Shown: positions 19,359 through 28,512 of the stretch, one piece after another
Numbering within the stretch: position 1 is the first letter of the stretch
Layout: each line of letters starts with the position of its first letter
Notes under the pieces: model-generated
Told to the model about the DNA's origin: nothing
Databases searched by the model: none
Seen by the model: the letters and a program-made list of their open reading frames with translations, nothing else
Made by a program: the position numbers and the translations under genes
Assembly (NCBI GenBank): GCA_934718785.1
Contig: CAKVAF010000005.1
Coordinates: 1-64,000 of the forward strand
Reading direction: 5' to 3'
DNA: 64,000 nucleotides
Source: an uncultured Campylobacter sp.
Lineage (GTDB): Bacteria > Campylobacterota > Campylobacteria > Campylobacterales > Campylobacteraceae

Positions 19359-20318
19359 CTAAAGTCCTATTTTAGCATAAATTTCTTGCATTTTTGATTG
19401 AGCTATTTTTCGCACTTTATTTGCACCATATTCTAAAAGCTCTTTAATCTTAGTTTTATTAGCTAGCAAAAGCTCGTATTCACTGCGCGCAGGGGCAAAT
19501 TCTTTTTCCACAAGCTCGCTTAAATAGGCTTTAAAATGCCCAAAACCCTCGCCGCCTTTTGCATAGCGCGCCTTTAAATCTTCTTGCTCTTTTTCATTTA
19601 AAAAAAGTTTAGCGATATTAAAAACATTGCAAGTTTGTGCATTTTTAGGGCTTTCAAGTGGGGTGCTGTCTGTAACTATGCTTGAAATTTGCTTTTTAAG
19701 AGTCTTTGAATCAGCAAAAATATCAATGGTGTTTTTATAAGACTTGCTCATTTTAGCGCCGTCTATTCCAGGCACCACCGCTACTTCTTCATTGATTTTA
19801 GCTTCTGGTAAGATAAAAATGTCGCCGTATTCGTTATTGAATTTTAAAGCAATGTCGCGCGCAATTTCTACGTGCTGGATTTGATCCTTTCCCACAGGCA
19901 CGATTTGCGCACCAAAAAGCAAAATATCAGCCGCCATTAAAACAGGATAAGAAAAAAGTCCGTGACTGGCCGCGATGCCCTTTGCGACCTTGTCTTTGAA
20001 GCTATGCGCGCGCTCTAAAAGCCCCATAGGCGTAAATTGAGAAAGCACCCAGTAAAGCTCAAGCACCTCTTTGACATCGCTTTGCAGCCAAAAATGGCAT
20101 TTTTCAGGCTCTATGCCAAGGGCTAAAAAAGCAGCCGCAGCTTTGAGCGAATTCTCTCTAAGTGCTGCGCCATCGTGGCTGCTCGTCATCGCGTGATAAT
20201 TAGCGATGAAAATAAACATATCGCTTGAGCTTTGCGCCTTTATCATTTGCTTTATCGTGCCAAAATAATTGCCCAAATGCAAATCCCCGCTTGGCTGCAG
20301 CCCCGTTAAAACTCTCAT
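19359..20318 (-). CDS. trpS: Tryptophanyl-tRNA synthetase
   Basis: Class I synthetase of 319 residues. The HIGH-type motif is [10 protein letters not shown] (residues 11-20) and the KMSKS motif is [11 protein letters not shown] (near 194). Transcribed with aroK upstream and serS 8 bases downstream. Confidence 0.97.
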   Translation of the reverse strand: MRVLTGLQPSGDLHLGNYFGTIKQMIKAQSSSDMFIFIANYHAMTSSHDGAALRENSLKAAAAFLALGIEPEKCHFWLQSDVKEVLELYWVLSQFTPMGLLERAHSFKDKVAKGIAASHGLFSYPVLMAADILLFGAQIVPVGKDQIQHVEIARDIALKFNNEYGDIFILPEAKINEEVAVVPGIDGAKMSKSYKNTIDIFADSKTLKKQISSIVTDSTPLESPKNAQTCNVFNIAKLFLNEKEQEDLKARYAKGGEGFGHFKAYLSELVEKEFAPARSEYELLLANKTKIKELLEYGANKVRKIAQSKMQEIYAKIGL

Positions 20319-20371
20319 TGTTGTCCTTGTTTTTTAGCTTGAATTTTATCTTAAATTTAAATGAAAATCGC

Positions 20372-20860
20372 TTAAATTTGCTTTTTAATCTCGCTGATGA
20401 TTTGCAAAACGCTTTTATTTTCAATGTCAATGATGTGTGTGGCCTTTTTTTCATAGCCTTGCAAGCGTTCATCAAAAAGCTTTTTAGCCGCGATTTCATC
20501 TTTAAAAAGCGGACGTTTGGAAAGCCCTTTTTTACTCAGGCGATTTTTCAAAAACTCAAAATCAGCCCTAAGATAAATCACCATATCCTTTTTATCCTTT
20601 TGCAAGACCTTGTAAAAGCCCCCGCCAGTCGAGATCACGCAGCCGCGCATTTGCTTGAGCTCAAGGGCGATTTTTTTCTCTTCGTTTCTAAAAAACTCCT
20701 CGCCCTTTTGCTTAAAAATTTCTTTAATGCTGAGCTTGTGCCGTTCTTTAATGAGTGTATCTGTATCTAAAAGTTTTAAATTCATTTTCTTACTCAAAGC
20801 CTTTGCTAGCGTGCTTTTGCCACTTCCCATAAAGCCAATTAAGATGATGTTTTTATGCAT
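20372..20860 (-). CDS. aroK: Shikimate kinase
   Basis: Phosphorylates shikimate at O3 in chorismate synthesis. The product is 162 residues, with the P-loop GFMGSGKST near the N-terminus, the shikimate-site Asp in LLDTDTLI, and GCVISTGGG near residue 73. I chose the ATG at 20860 (AAGGACA upstream); longer in-frame starts add a tail before the P-loop. aroE for the preceding pathway step is at 46.5 kb. Confidence 0.95.
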   Translation of the reverse strand: MHKNIILIGFMGSGKSTLAKALSKKMNLKLLDTDTLIKERHKLSIKEIFKQKGEEFFRNEEKKIALELKQMRGCVISTGGGFYKVLQKDKKDMVIYLRADFEFLKNRLSKKGLSKRPLFKDEIAAKKLFDERLQGYEKKATHIIDIENKSVLQIISEIKKQI

Positions 20861-21010
20861 TTTTTGTCCTTGAAGTGCCATTATAATGTAAATGTTTAAA
20901 TGAGACTTTAAAATATTTTTGAAATTTTTAAATTTCACTTAACTTAGAGTTGCTCTATGTTTTATAATACAGCAAACAGAGCGCGGACTACAGACAACGC
21001 AAATTCGATT

Positions 21011-21027
21011 GCGCGCACTTTGCGCGC
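21011..21027. promoter_or_regulatory. GC-rich dyad upstream of the alcohol dehydrogenase
   Basis: GCGCGCA and TGCGCGC face each other across 3 bases, in a leader of otherwise mixed composition and about 40 bases before the ribosome site AGGAG. A TATAAT box (20963-20968) lies upstream, so the dyad would be transcribed as a tight hairpin or serve as an operator. Confidence 0.4.
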
Positions 21028-21067
21028 CCCTTAGTTTCCGTGATCTGTGAACTGAACAGGAGTTTTT

Positions 21068-22165
21068 ATGCAAAATTACATCAACGAAGCCCTTGAGGGC
21101 AAGAGAATTTCGGCTTTTGGCTGGGGTGTTGCGGATAAAGATGCGAATTTTAAGGCGATGAACTTTTCGCGCCATCCGCTTGGAAGCAACGACATTTTGA
21201 TTGAAATTTTATTCGCGGGCATTTGCCACAGCGACATTCACTCAGCGCGTAGCGAGTGGGCGCAGGGCTTTTATCCTATGGTGCCTGGTCATGAAATTGC
21301 CGGGCGCGTTGTGGCTGTAGGCAGCAAGGTAAGCAAGTTTAAAGTGGGCGATTTAGCGGGCGTGGGTTGTATGGTGAATAGTTGTGGCGAGTGCGAGGCG
21401 TGCAAAAAAAGCCACGAGCAGTTTTGCGACAATCACAAAACCGTTTATACCTACAACTGCAAAGATGCCTTTCATGGTGGCGAAGTCACGCACGGAGGCT
21501 ACTCAAACAATATCGTCGTGAGCGAAAAATTCGCCATCAAAGTGCCTGATAATGCGCCACTTGAAAAGATCGCACCGCTTCTTTGCGCGGGCATTACGAC
21601 TTATTCGCCGCTTAAGTTTTCAAATGTCAAAAAAAACTCAGTCGTCGGTGTAGCAGGCTTTGGTGGGCTTGGGATGATGGCAGTAAAATACGCTGTGAAA
21701 CTGGGCGCTGAAGTTTATGTCTTTGCAAGAAATCTTAAAAAAGAAGCCGAGGCGCTAAAACTTGGCGCAAAAGGCGTTTTTACCACCGATAAACTCGCTG
21801 AAGTGAGCGTGAAATTTGATCTCATCATCTCCACGATCCCTGCAAAATACGACCCGTTAGCGTATTTAGATCTTTTAAGATATGGTGGCGAGCTTAGTAT
21901 CGTGGGCTTGCCACCAAGTGATGATGATGTAAATATCGGTATCAACGCGCTCGTTCATAAAGCGGGCAAGCGCGTGTATGGCTCTTTAATCGGCGGAATT
22001 GCCCAAACGCAAGAAATGCTTGATTTCTCGCTTGAAAATCACATTTACCCAGAAACACAAATCATCACCGCAGACAAAATCGATGAAGCCTATAAAAACC
22101 TTACAAGCGGGGCATCTGGGGGCTTTCGCTATGTCATTGACATTAAAAAATCTTTGGCAAAATAA
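21068..22165 (+). CDS. Zinc-dependent alcohol dehydrogenase (YahK/cinnamyl alcohol dehydrogenase family)
   Basis: Medium-chain NAD(P)H-dependent aldehyde reductase of 365 residues. The catalytic zinc ligands are in GICHSDIH (near 54) and GHEIAGRV (near 76). The structural zinc comes from the cysteines of CGECEACKKSHEQFC (near 110). The Rossmann motif is GFGGLG near 197. The family reduces a broad range of aldehydes. I recall a close C. jejuni counterpart (Cj1548c). Start at the ATG after AACAGGAG. Confidence 0.9.
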   Translation: MQNYINEALEGKRISAFGWGVADKDANFKAMNFSRHPLGSNDILIEILFAGICHSDIHSARSEWAQGFYPMVPGHEIAGRVVAVGSKVSKFKVGDLAGVGCMVNSCGECEACKKSHEQFCDNHKTVYTYNCKDAFHGGEVTHGGYSNNIVVSEKFAIKVPDNAPLEKIAPLLCAGITTYSPLKFSNVKKNSVVGVAGFGGLGMMAVKYAVKLGAEVYVFARNLKKEAEALKLGAKGVFTTDKLAEVSVKFDLIISTIPAKYDPLAYLDLLRYGGELSIVGLPPSDDDVNIGINALVHKAGKRVYGSLIGGIAQTQEMLDFSLENHIYPETQIITADKIDEAYKNLTSGASGGFRYVIDIKKSLAK

Positions 22166-22186
22166 GGCTTAAATCTTAATTTGTTT

Positions 22187-22214
22187 AAATTCAAAGCTTT
22201 TTAGCCTTGAATTT
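22187..22214 (+). terminator. Hairpin after the alcohol dehydrogenase
   Basis: AAATTCAA and TTGAATTT pair, with an inner GCT/AGC extension and a T-rich loop, 21 bases after the stop. mscL converges from the other side, so this may serve both genes. No strong U-run. Confidence 0.4.
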
Positions 22215-22264
22215 GGCTATAAGTTAGAATTTTTATCATCAAATTTTAATTTTTAAATCAAACT

Positions 22265-22717
22265 TTATTCAATTTGCGAAGTGCAATCAGGGCAGCGCGT
22301 GGCTTTTATATTGATATTTGAAAAGCAATAAGGACACTGCTTTGTTGTAGGGGCTTTTTCTTCTTCTAAATGCGCCAAGTTTTTGAGTTTTGAGATGATT
22401 TTAAGCAAGATGAAAATGCTAAAAGCGATGATTAAAAAACTAATGAGTGTGTTGATGAAAAGCCCTATATTTAGCGTTACAGCGCCTGCTTGTTTGGCTG
22501 CTTCAAGGCTTAAGTAAGGTGCGGGTGGCGTTCCTTGCTTGATGGTAATAAAAAAGTTTGAAAAATCCACCCCACCAAGCAAAAATCCAAGTGGCGGCAT
22601 AATGATATCTTTGACAAGCGAATCCACGATTTTACCAAATGCTGCGCCAATGATGATCCCTATAGCCATATCTAAAGCGTTTCCGCGCGCAATAAAGGCT
22701 TTAAATTCCTTAAACAT
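22265..22717 (-). CDS. mscL: Large-conductance mechanosensitive channel MscL with C-terminal zinc ribbon
   Basis: Osmotic safety valve of the inner membrane, 150 residues. The N-terminal helix [20 protein letters not shown], then TM1 and TM2 (about 14-42 and 78-100), match MscL. After the usual C-terminal helix the protein ends in a CPYC...CPDC zinc-ribbon-like tail (residues about 127-146), which enterobacterial MscL lacks but some other families have. I chose the ATG at 22717 because it gives the family's standard N-terminus; the longer in-frame start adds 14 non-conserved residues. Confidence 0.92.
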   Translation of the reverse strand: MFKEFKAFIARGNALDMAIGIIIGAAFGKIVDSLVKDIIMPPLGFLLGGVDFSNFFITIKQGTPPAPYLSLEAAKQAGAVTLNIGLFINTLISFLIIAFSIFILLKIISKLKNLAHLEEEKAPTTKQCPYCFSNINIKATRCPDCTSQIE

Positions 22718-22759
22718 CTGCTTATCTTTTTTGTTTAAAATAAATTTAAAGTATAGCAA

Positions 22760-23651
22760 AAATTACATAAAATTTCTTTAAATTTCAAACCCATATTTTC
22801 AATTCGTTGTTGTGAGAATTTAAATTTACAGCAAGTCATTTTTGCTTTGTTATTGCGAGCAGACTTGCCCGCGTGGTAATCTTTTTGGCCGCCGTCATTG
22901 CGAGCCGCAGGCGAAGCAATCCACACTTTCAATAGCAAAATAAAAATAAAATTTTAAAAGAAATTTCAAAACTGCTGCGCCTGATTTGAAATTGTATTTT
23001 ATATTGAATTTGTAGATTGCCGCGAAAATCTTGCGGATTTTCTCGCAATGACCACAGGCTACCCCGTCATTGCGAGAAGCGAAGCGACGAAGCAATCTAT
23101 AATCAAAAATTCGAAAATCCACTTAACCGCAAAATCAAACAATAGATTGCCACGAATTTGCTATGCAAATTCTCGCAATGACGAGTAGATAAATTTTATC
23201 GTGTAGAAGTTATGGATTGCTTCGCGGACAAGTCCGCTCGCAATGACGCATTTTTGTTTTTATGGAATTTCAAAACCTGTGCCGCTGTTTTAGGAGTTAT
23301 TTTAAATTTAAAACAATGGATTGCCGCGCCGACTTTGTCGGCTCGCAATGACGGCAATTTTAATTTTCTTTTAAATTTCAAAACTCGCGCCGCTGTTTTT
23401 AAGCTTAAAACAAAATATATAAATTTAAATTAAAATTTATTCAGTGAGATGTTAAAATTTATCGTTTTTAATCAATGCAATAAGAATGATTTAAAATAGA
23501 GCAAAGCTTGATTTTTTCAAACTTTGCTCGCTATGTGGATGAAGCCTTAAATTTATTTTAAAGCTCAATTTACTTAAAATCAGCTTTTCTTTATAAAATT
23601 AAACTTGTTTTAAATTCAGCCTTTAGGAGTTTGATTTGTCTTTTTAGCAAA
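22760..23651. repeat. Repeat-rich intergenic region, seven GTCATTGCGAG-type hairpins
   Basis: About 890 bases with no gene. Hairpin repeat copies, in both orientations, lie at 22849-22883, 22892-22923, 23011-23052, 23063-23100, 23142-23184, 23212-23249 and 23317-23354. Each has constant ends (GATTGC ... GCAATGACG or the reverse) that pair, and a distal stem that differs in sequence but is self-complementary, for example GCGGAC/GTCCGC and GCCGAC/GTCGGC. Repeat B (AAAACTCGCGCCGCTGTTTT type) accompanies them at 23266-23294 and 23373-23400, with a weak copy at 22961-22993. Short reading frames across these repeats are not genes. Confidence 0.85.
23173..23220. repeat. Left arm of a perfect 48-bp inverted repeat
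   Basis: These 48 bases are the exact reverse complement of 25695-25742. They begin TCGCAATGACGAG and end TATGGATTGC, so they join parts of two hairpin repeats plus the unique spacer between them. The intervening 2.5 kb holds a broken membrane-protein gene and terC. Confidence 0.9.
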
Positions 23652-24532
23652 TTAAAAGTCGTTTTTAATTTCTCTAAATCTCAACCAAGCAAAGATATGA
23701 AGCCCTACGCAAAGCACAGCAGCAATGAGCGATAAATCATAAAAAGCACTGTGTGGCACTTCGCCTGTAAAAGCAAGTGCGAGCGCAGCTTCACCGCCTC
23801 TTCTGCCTGTGAATTGATTGGCGACGCTGATTAAGTCAATAATAATAAAAACAACACACAAAAGAGCACAGTAAAAGCTCCACACGAAAAATCTTTCTTT
23901 TGTAACCCTATCTAAAAAGAACACATAGCGCACTGCATAAACAATAGCTGCGATGATGAAAATCACGCAAAGAATGTATTGAAACCACGGCTGAGACTAA
24001 CCTGTAAAGGCTGCAGTAATGCTATCTTGCACAGCAGAGCGGATAAAAACTACAAACAAAAGCGTTGAAATAATGCTTATGGCATAGAATTTAAGTAAAT
24101 TGTGATTTTGTGCGAGTTTACCAATATTAAACATCGCCCAAAGCAGCATTGCTGTTTGAAGTATGGTTAAAAACCAAAAGCCAAAGCCCTCAAATTGTGG
24201 CGAATAAATAAAAGCTATAAGTAAAGAAATTAGGGCTGCAAGCACGCTAAAAATCTTAATCGAGTGAATATTTGGCTTTGTTAAATTTGCTAGCGCTTCA
24301 TTTAAGTTTAAAAACACAAATTTATTATCCACGACAGGAAAATTCGTATTTATAGAGCTAAAATCAGGCGAAAAGCCCGCTGTTTTAGTAATAAAAACGC
24401 CCATAGCCTTGTCATCTTTTATCTCAAAATCGACTTCAGCACCTTCTATTTTTTGATTAGGCTTAGCATTTTTAAGCTCAGACTCATCTCATCTGCGCTG
24501 ATGACACCAGCACCTAAAATTTTACCGCGCAT
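23652..24532 (-). pseudogene. Broken multi-pass membrane protein gene
   Basis: One ancestral gene now lies in three pieces. The start ATG (24530-24532, with AAAGGAGC upstream) opens MRGKILGAGVISADE. A 5-base duplication (GATGAGATGA around 24485-24494) then shifts the frame. The main frame resumes with ESELKNAKPNQKIEGAEVDF and three hydrophobic segments, and stops at an in-frame TAG (23997-23999). The same frame continues after the stop as SQPWFQYILCVIFIIAA with further membrane helices to 23652. The intact product would have had a small soluble N-terminal domain, with a VEGAEVDFEI-like segment, before about six helices. Two independent lesions argue for a true pseudogene. Original function unknown. 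Confidence 0.8.
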
Positions 24533-24726
24533 AATTGCTCCTTTAAAAATTTTTCCAACTCGTTATTATAATACAAAAAAAATGTCTTAAACGAAGCTTA
24601 AATTTTAAATCTTTTTGAAATTTTTTTAAAATTTCTTTTAAATTTATCTTTAAAATACTAGAATAACCCTTTAAATTTTTTATCAAAATTTTTACCATTT
24701 TAACTTAAAATTAAAGGATAATAACA

Positions 24727-25497
24727 ATGCTTGAGTGGATTTTCAGTATCGATGCGTGGCTTACGCTTTTAACCTTAACCGCCCTTGAAATTGTGCTTGG
24801 CATTGATAATATCATACTTCTAGCCATTTTGGTCAATAAACTTGAGCCAAGCAAGCGCAACAAAGCGCGCTATTTAGGGCTTTTTCTAGCAATGTTTGCG
24901 CGCATTGCCTTGCTTTTCTCGCTCTTTTTGATTATGAAGCTTACCGCGCCGCTGTTTAGTATTTATGTGCCAGCTTTTATGACGCCAAATTTCGCGCACG
25001 CTTTTGACTTCGTGCCTATGGAAATTTCGGGGCGAGACTTGGTGTTGTTTTTGGGTGGGCTGTTTTTGGTGATTAAGCCTATGCTTGAGATTGTCGAGCA
25101 ACTAAAACAACATCATGGAGAAGCTCATCATCAGGGCGCTGGAAATAGCTTTTTGATGATTATCGTGCAAATTATCCTGCTTGACATCGTTTTTTCGCTT
25201 GATAGTGTGATTACGGCGGTGGGGATTGCGCAGCAAATTGAGATTATGGTGCTTGCGGTGATTATTGCTGTGGGCGTTATGCTGATTGCAAGTAAGCCCA
25301 TTGCTGATTTTGTCGATACTTATCCAAGTATCAAGCTTTTAGCGCTCGCGTTTTTGGTGCTTGTAGGACTTGTGCTTATGGCTGAAAGCCTTGATATTCA
25401 TATCAACAAAGCTTATATTTACACCGCGATGGCATTTTCTTTAATCGTGCAAATTTTAGATATTTTAGCCAATCGCAAAAATCATCTTAAAATGTAA
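24727..25497 (+). CDS. TerC-family integral membrane protein
   Basis: The 256-residue multi-pass protein has the TerC hallmarks: LEIVLGIDNIILLAIL near residue 20 and its mirror LDIVFSLDSVITAVG near residue 155, each with an acidic residue inside a helix. The family is linked to tellurite resistance and, more recently, to manganese export or metal loading of secreted proteins. A His-rich loop (QLKQHHGEAHHQ near 122) could bind metal. It lies within the 2.5-kb segment bounded by the 48-bp inverted repeats. Confidence 0.88.
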   Translation: MLEWIFSIDAWLTLLTLTALEIVLGIDNIILLAILVNKLEPSKRNKARYLGLFLAMFARIALLFSLFLIMKLTAPLFSIYVPAFMTPNFAHAFDFVPMEISGRDLVLFLGGLFLVIKPMLEIVEQLKQHHGEAHHQGAGNSFLMIIVQIILLDIVFSLDSVITAVGIAQQIEIMVLAVIIAVGVMLIASKPIADFVDTYPSIKLLALAFLVLVGLVLMAESLDIHINKAYIYTAMAFSLIVQILDILANRKNHLKM

Positions 25498-25694
25498 TTT
25501 GTGATTTAATCTTAAAATCACTCATTTATTTTATCATTTCACGCAAGGATTATCCTTGCGGGGCAATGCATTCTTTTAATTTTAAAAGAAATTTAAAATT
25601 CCTGTCATTGCGAACGAACGCAGTGAGCGCGGCAATCTACAAATTTACAAACCCAAACCTCCGTCATTGCGAGACAAAACGAAGTTTTGTCGTG

Positions 25695-25742
25695 GCAATC
25701 CATAACTTCTACACGATAAAATTTATCTACTCGTCATTGCGA
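25695..25742. repeat. Right arm of a perfect 48-bp inverted repeat
   Basis: Exact reverse complement of 23173-23220. Together the two arms bracket the membrane-protein pseudogene and terC. Confidence 0.9.
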
Positions 25743-25922
25743 ACCGACAAAGTCGGCGCGGCAATCCAAAAATTTACTTTCAAATTTTATTTTTATTTTA
25801 CTAATAAATTATGGATTGCTTCAGCCTAAAGGCTTCGCAATGACGGCGGTTTTTATTTTCTTTTGAATTTAAAAACTCGCGCCGCTGTTTTTTAAATTTC
25901 TTTTGAATTTAAATCATTCAAC

Positions 25923-25939
25923 TTGGAACGATTCTTGCT
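25923..25939 (+). promoter_or_regulatory. Sigma54 (RpoN) promoter of flgD-flgE
   Basis: TTGGAACGATTCTTGCT matches the -24/-12 consensus: GG at 25925-25926, then exactly 10 bases, then GC at 25937-25938. The flgD start is 36 bases downstream of the GC. Campylobacter rod and hook genes are known to be RpoN-dependent under FlgSR. Confidence 0.9.
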
Positions 25940-25973
25940 TTGCTTTGTCAAATGATTGATTTAAGGAGAAATT

Positions 25974-26702
25974 ATGGCAACGATTCCTGGCTACACCACA
26001 ACAAACTCAAACACAGGCACGACAAGCACAGCCACGCCGACGACAACAAGTGGCAATAAAAGCGGCTTGAATGCAAACTCAGTGCTGGATAAAGACGCTT
26101 TTTTAAAGCTTTTGCTCATCGAAATGCAGCATCAAGACCCAACCGATCCTATGGATAGCGATAAAATGCTTACGCAAACATCCCAGCTTGCAGCTCTTGA
26201 AATGCAGCAAAATACAAACACCACTATGAAAAAAATGGTCGAAACGATGAATATCTTAAGCGATGCGATGCTTTCAAGTGGTAGTTTGACCGTGCTTTCG
26301 GCTATCGGGCGCACAGCAATTATAAGTGATAATACCTTTAAGCTCACTTCAGAAGCTGATAAAATCACGGCTAAAATGTATCTAAAAGATGAGACTAAGG
26401 ACGGAGCGACTTTTCAAGTGCTTGATAGCAATGGCAATGTGGTGCGCTCAATCAAAATGGATAAAGATAGCCTAAAAGCTGGCACGAATAAAATCACTTG
26501 GGATGGCAAGGACGATAGCGGTAAATTCGTGGGTGCTGGTAATTACACGATGAAGACGACTTATACAAATGCCAATGGAGGCACTTCTACAAGCGTGTAT
26601 GGGGCTTATCCTATCGAGTCGGTGAAATTTATTAACGGCGTGGCAAATGCACAAATTGCCGGTGAATATGTAACCTTTGATAAAATCAGCGAAATCAGCT
26701 AA
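25974..26702 (+). CDS. flgD: Flagellar hook assembly (cap) protein FlgD
   Basis: Scaffold at the hook tip that guides FlgE polymerisation and is then discarded. The product is 242 residues. A low-complexity Thr-rich export region (about 5-28) precedes the family core LDKDAFLKLLLIEMQHQDP near residue 39. The C-terminal part has the FLG-D Ig-like fold (VLDSNGNVVRSIKM...NKITWDGKDDSGKFVGAGNYT). RpoN promoter upstream, ribosome site AAGGAG, flgE next. In C. jejuni fliK precedes flgD; here a repeat region does instead. Confidence 0.95.
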   Translation: MATIPGYTTTNSNTGTTSTATPTTTSGNKSGLNANSVLDKDAFLKLLLIEMQHQDPTDPMDSDKMLTQTSQLAALEMQQNTNTTMKKMVETMNILSDAMLSSGSLTVLSAIGRTAIISDNTFKLTSEADKITAKMYLKDETKDGATFQVLDSNGNVVRSIKMDKDSLKAGTNKITWDGKDDSGKFVGAGNYTMKTTYTNANGGTSTSVYGAYPIESVKFINGVANAQIAGEYVTFDKISEIS

Positions 26703-26798
26703 TAATACAAGAAAATTCGAGCTTTAAAGCATTAAAAAGCCTTAAAGAATTTGAAAAATTTAAAAGATAAAAATTTAAAAGTCATAAAAGGATAGAAA

Positions 26799-28442
26799 AT
26801 GTTCGCTGCTTTTTACAATGGCGTCAATGGGGTGAAATCGCAGAATTTTGGCATTGATATCACTGCAAATAATATCGCAAATGTTAATACTCCGGGCTTT
26901 AAATACTCAGTGGCTGAGTTTAGCACGATTTTTAACCGCACTGCAGCCGTGCAAAGCACAAACCCCGCACAAGCAGGCTATGGCTCGATGCCAAATGCGA
27001 GCAAGCTTGTGTTTGAGCAAGGCTCGTTTTTTAATGCGGAGAGTGAATTTAGCGTAGCACTTAATGGCAAAGGGTTTTTTGGTGTGATGGGCGCTGATAA
27101 TGCGGTGTTTTACACGAGAAATGGTGATTTTACAAGAGATGGCAATGGCAATTTAGTGGATGCGGCGGGTAATTATGTCCTTGGCACGATGAATCCAAAC
27201 TTTGCTGCGACGACTTACAGCGATAGAGTTGCAAGCCTAATGGGGATGAATCTTAACACAACGCCCATTACACAGGGTTTTACTGTGAATAATCCAAGCC
27301 AAGATTTTGCTATGGGCACAAACACCACACAAACCATTTTGCAAGTGCCTAAAAATCTTTATCTAAGCCCTGAAGTTACGACTGAAGTATCATGGAAAGG
27401 CAGTTTAAACTCAAATACCCAAATGATAACGAGAAAGGTTGATTTTGATCCAGCAGGCATTACAAGAACAGACAATGCCGATGGTACAGTAAGTTTTAGC
27501 GGACACGTGGGTGCGGATCAAATTTATAGCGCAAAAGCCGGTGAAATCGTCATCATCACATTACAAGATCAAAATGGCATAAAGAAAAATGTCGAAGCGA
27601 CTTTGGATGAGAATTTGAATTTCACAAGTGTGCCTGTAAATCTCAGCGGAATGGACGCGGGCAGTGTAAATATCGCTTCATCTTATTTAAATACTGAGCA
27701 AGAAAGTGCGGATAATTCAATGCTAGCAGCAACGATTTATAACGCAGATGGCACGATAAGCAGCCTAAGATACACACTAGAGCGCGTTTTGCCGCAAAAT
27801 GGCGATAATTTTGAATACAACATCACAGCCGGAGTGTATGACACAGATGGCAATCTCACAGGCTCTCTTAGCACAGGTAAAGCCACTTTTAGTAAAAACG
27901 GCGCGCTGCTTTCAAATACGCTTACAAGCGTGCCAAATCCAAATGGTGGCACTATCAGCGTGAATTTTGGCACGCCTTTAAGCGATGCTGTGGGTTCTGG
28001 GTATGATGGGGTGTATATCAACACCAAAACAACAGGCGATGATAGTATCAGTCCTTACTCAAATGGCTATGCTGAGGGCTTTTTCACGCAATACAGCATT
28101 TCAAAGGACGGCTCACTTGTGGCTCAATTTAGCAATGGACGCACCGCAACTGTGGGCAAGCTCGCGCTTTATAATTTTATCAATGAAGAAGGCCTTTTCT
28201 CAGTCGGTGGGAATAATTTTCAAGCCACGAGCAATAGCGGACCAGCAAATTTCCTTTATAACGCGCAAGGTGATTTCATCTATACTGCAAGCTTTGTGGG
28301 ACAAAAGCTCGAGCAATCCGCCACAGACTTAGGCAACGAACTGACCGAACTTATCGTTATGCAAAAGGCTTATGATGCAAGCTCAAAAAGTATCACAACA
28401 AGTGATCAAATGATACAAAGAGCCTTGGAAATGAAGCGTTAA
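26799..28442 (+). CDS. flgE: Flagellar hook protein FlgE
   Basis: Main subunit of the hook, the flexible joint between rod and filament, 547 residues. The N-terminal D0 motif is NNIANVNTPGFK near residue 27. The body is Asn/Thr/Ser-rich, and the C-terminal D0 is ELTELIVMQKAYDASSKSITTSDQMIQ at the end, which forms the coiled-coil with the N-terminus. It lies 96 bases after flgD without a promoter of its own that I can see, so it is probably read from the flgD RpoN promoter. Confidence 0.95.
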   Translation: MFAAFYNGVNGVKSQNFGIDITANNIANVNTPGFKYSVAEFSTIFNRTAAVQSTNPAQAGYGSMPNASKLVFEQGSFFNAESEFSVALNGKGFFGVMGADNAVFYTRNGDFTRDGNGNLVDAAGNYVLGTMNPNFAATTYSDRVASLMGMNLNTTPITQGFTVNNPSQDFAMGTNTTQTILQVPKNLYLSPEVTTEVSWKGSLNSNTQMITRKVDFDPAGITRTDNADGTVSFSGHVGADQIYSAKAGEIVIITLQDQNGIKKNVEATLDENLNFTSVPVNLSGMDAGSVNIASSYLNTEQESADNSMLAATIYNADGTISSLRYTLERVLPQNGDNFEYNITAGVYDTDGNLTGSLSTGKATFSKNGALLSNTLTSVPNPNGGTISVNFGTPLSDAVGSGYDGVYINTKTTGDDSISPYSNGYAEGFFTQYSISKDGSLVAQFSNGRTATVGKLALYNFINEEGLFSVGGNNFQATSNSGPANFLYNAQGDFIYTASFVGQKLEQSATDLGNELTELIVMQKAYDASSKSITTSDQMIQRALEMKR

Positions 28443-28512
28443 AGTGATTTAAATTTAAAAAAATAAATTTTAAATTTAAATTTTATTAAAGTGATTGGAA
28501 TTTAAAGCCTTT

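Larger units (their letters stand above)
25498..25973. repeat. Repeat-rich region upstream of flgD, four GTCATTGCGAG-type hairpins
   Basis: A 476-base spacer. A perfect hairpin, CGCAAGGAT-T-ATCCTTGCG (25542-25560), lies 44 bases after terC. Hairpin repeats follow at 25601-25640, 25660-25702, 25731-25769 and 25811-25847, with repeat B at 25866-25893. The sigma54 promoter of flgD begins 30 bases after the last repeat. No protein-coding gene is present. Confidence 0.85.

Noticed and set aside
23212..23433. Reading frames across the repeat clusters (also 25566-25829, 22735-22938, 22895-23122)
   Set aside because: They merely translate the hairpin repeats, lack ribosome sites and encode no domain; the same peptides recur wherever a repeat is read in that frame.
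22849..25847. Clustered short repeats as a CRISPR array
   Set aside because: Copies occur in both orientations, have irregular spacing, differ in their central part and form hairpins. No cas gene lies nearby.
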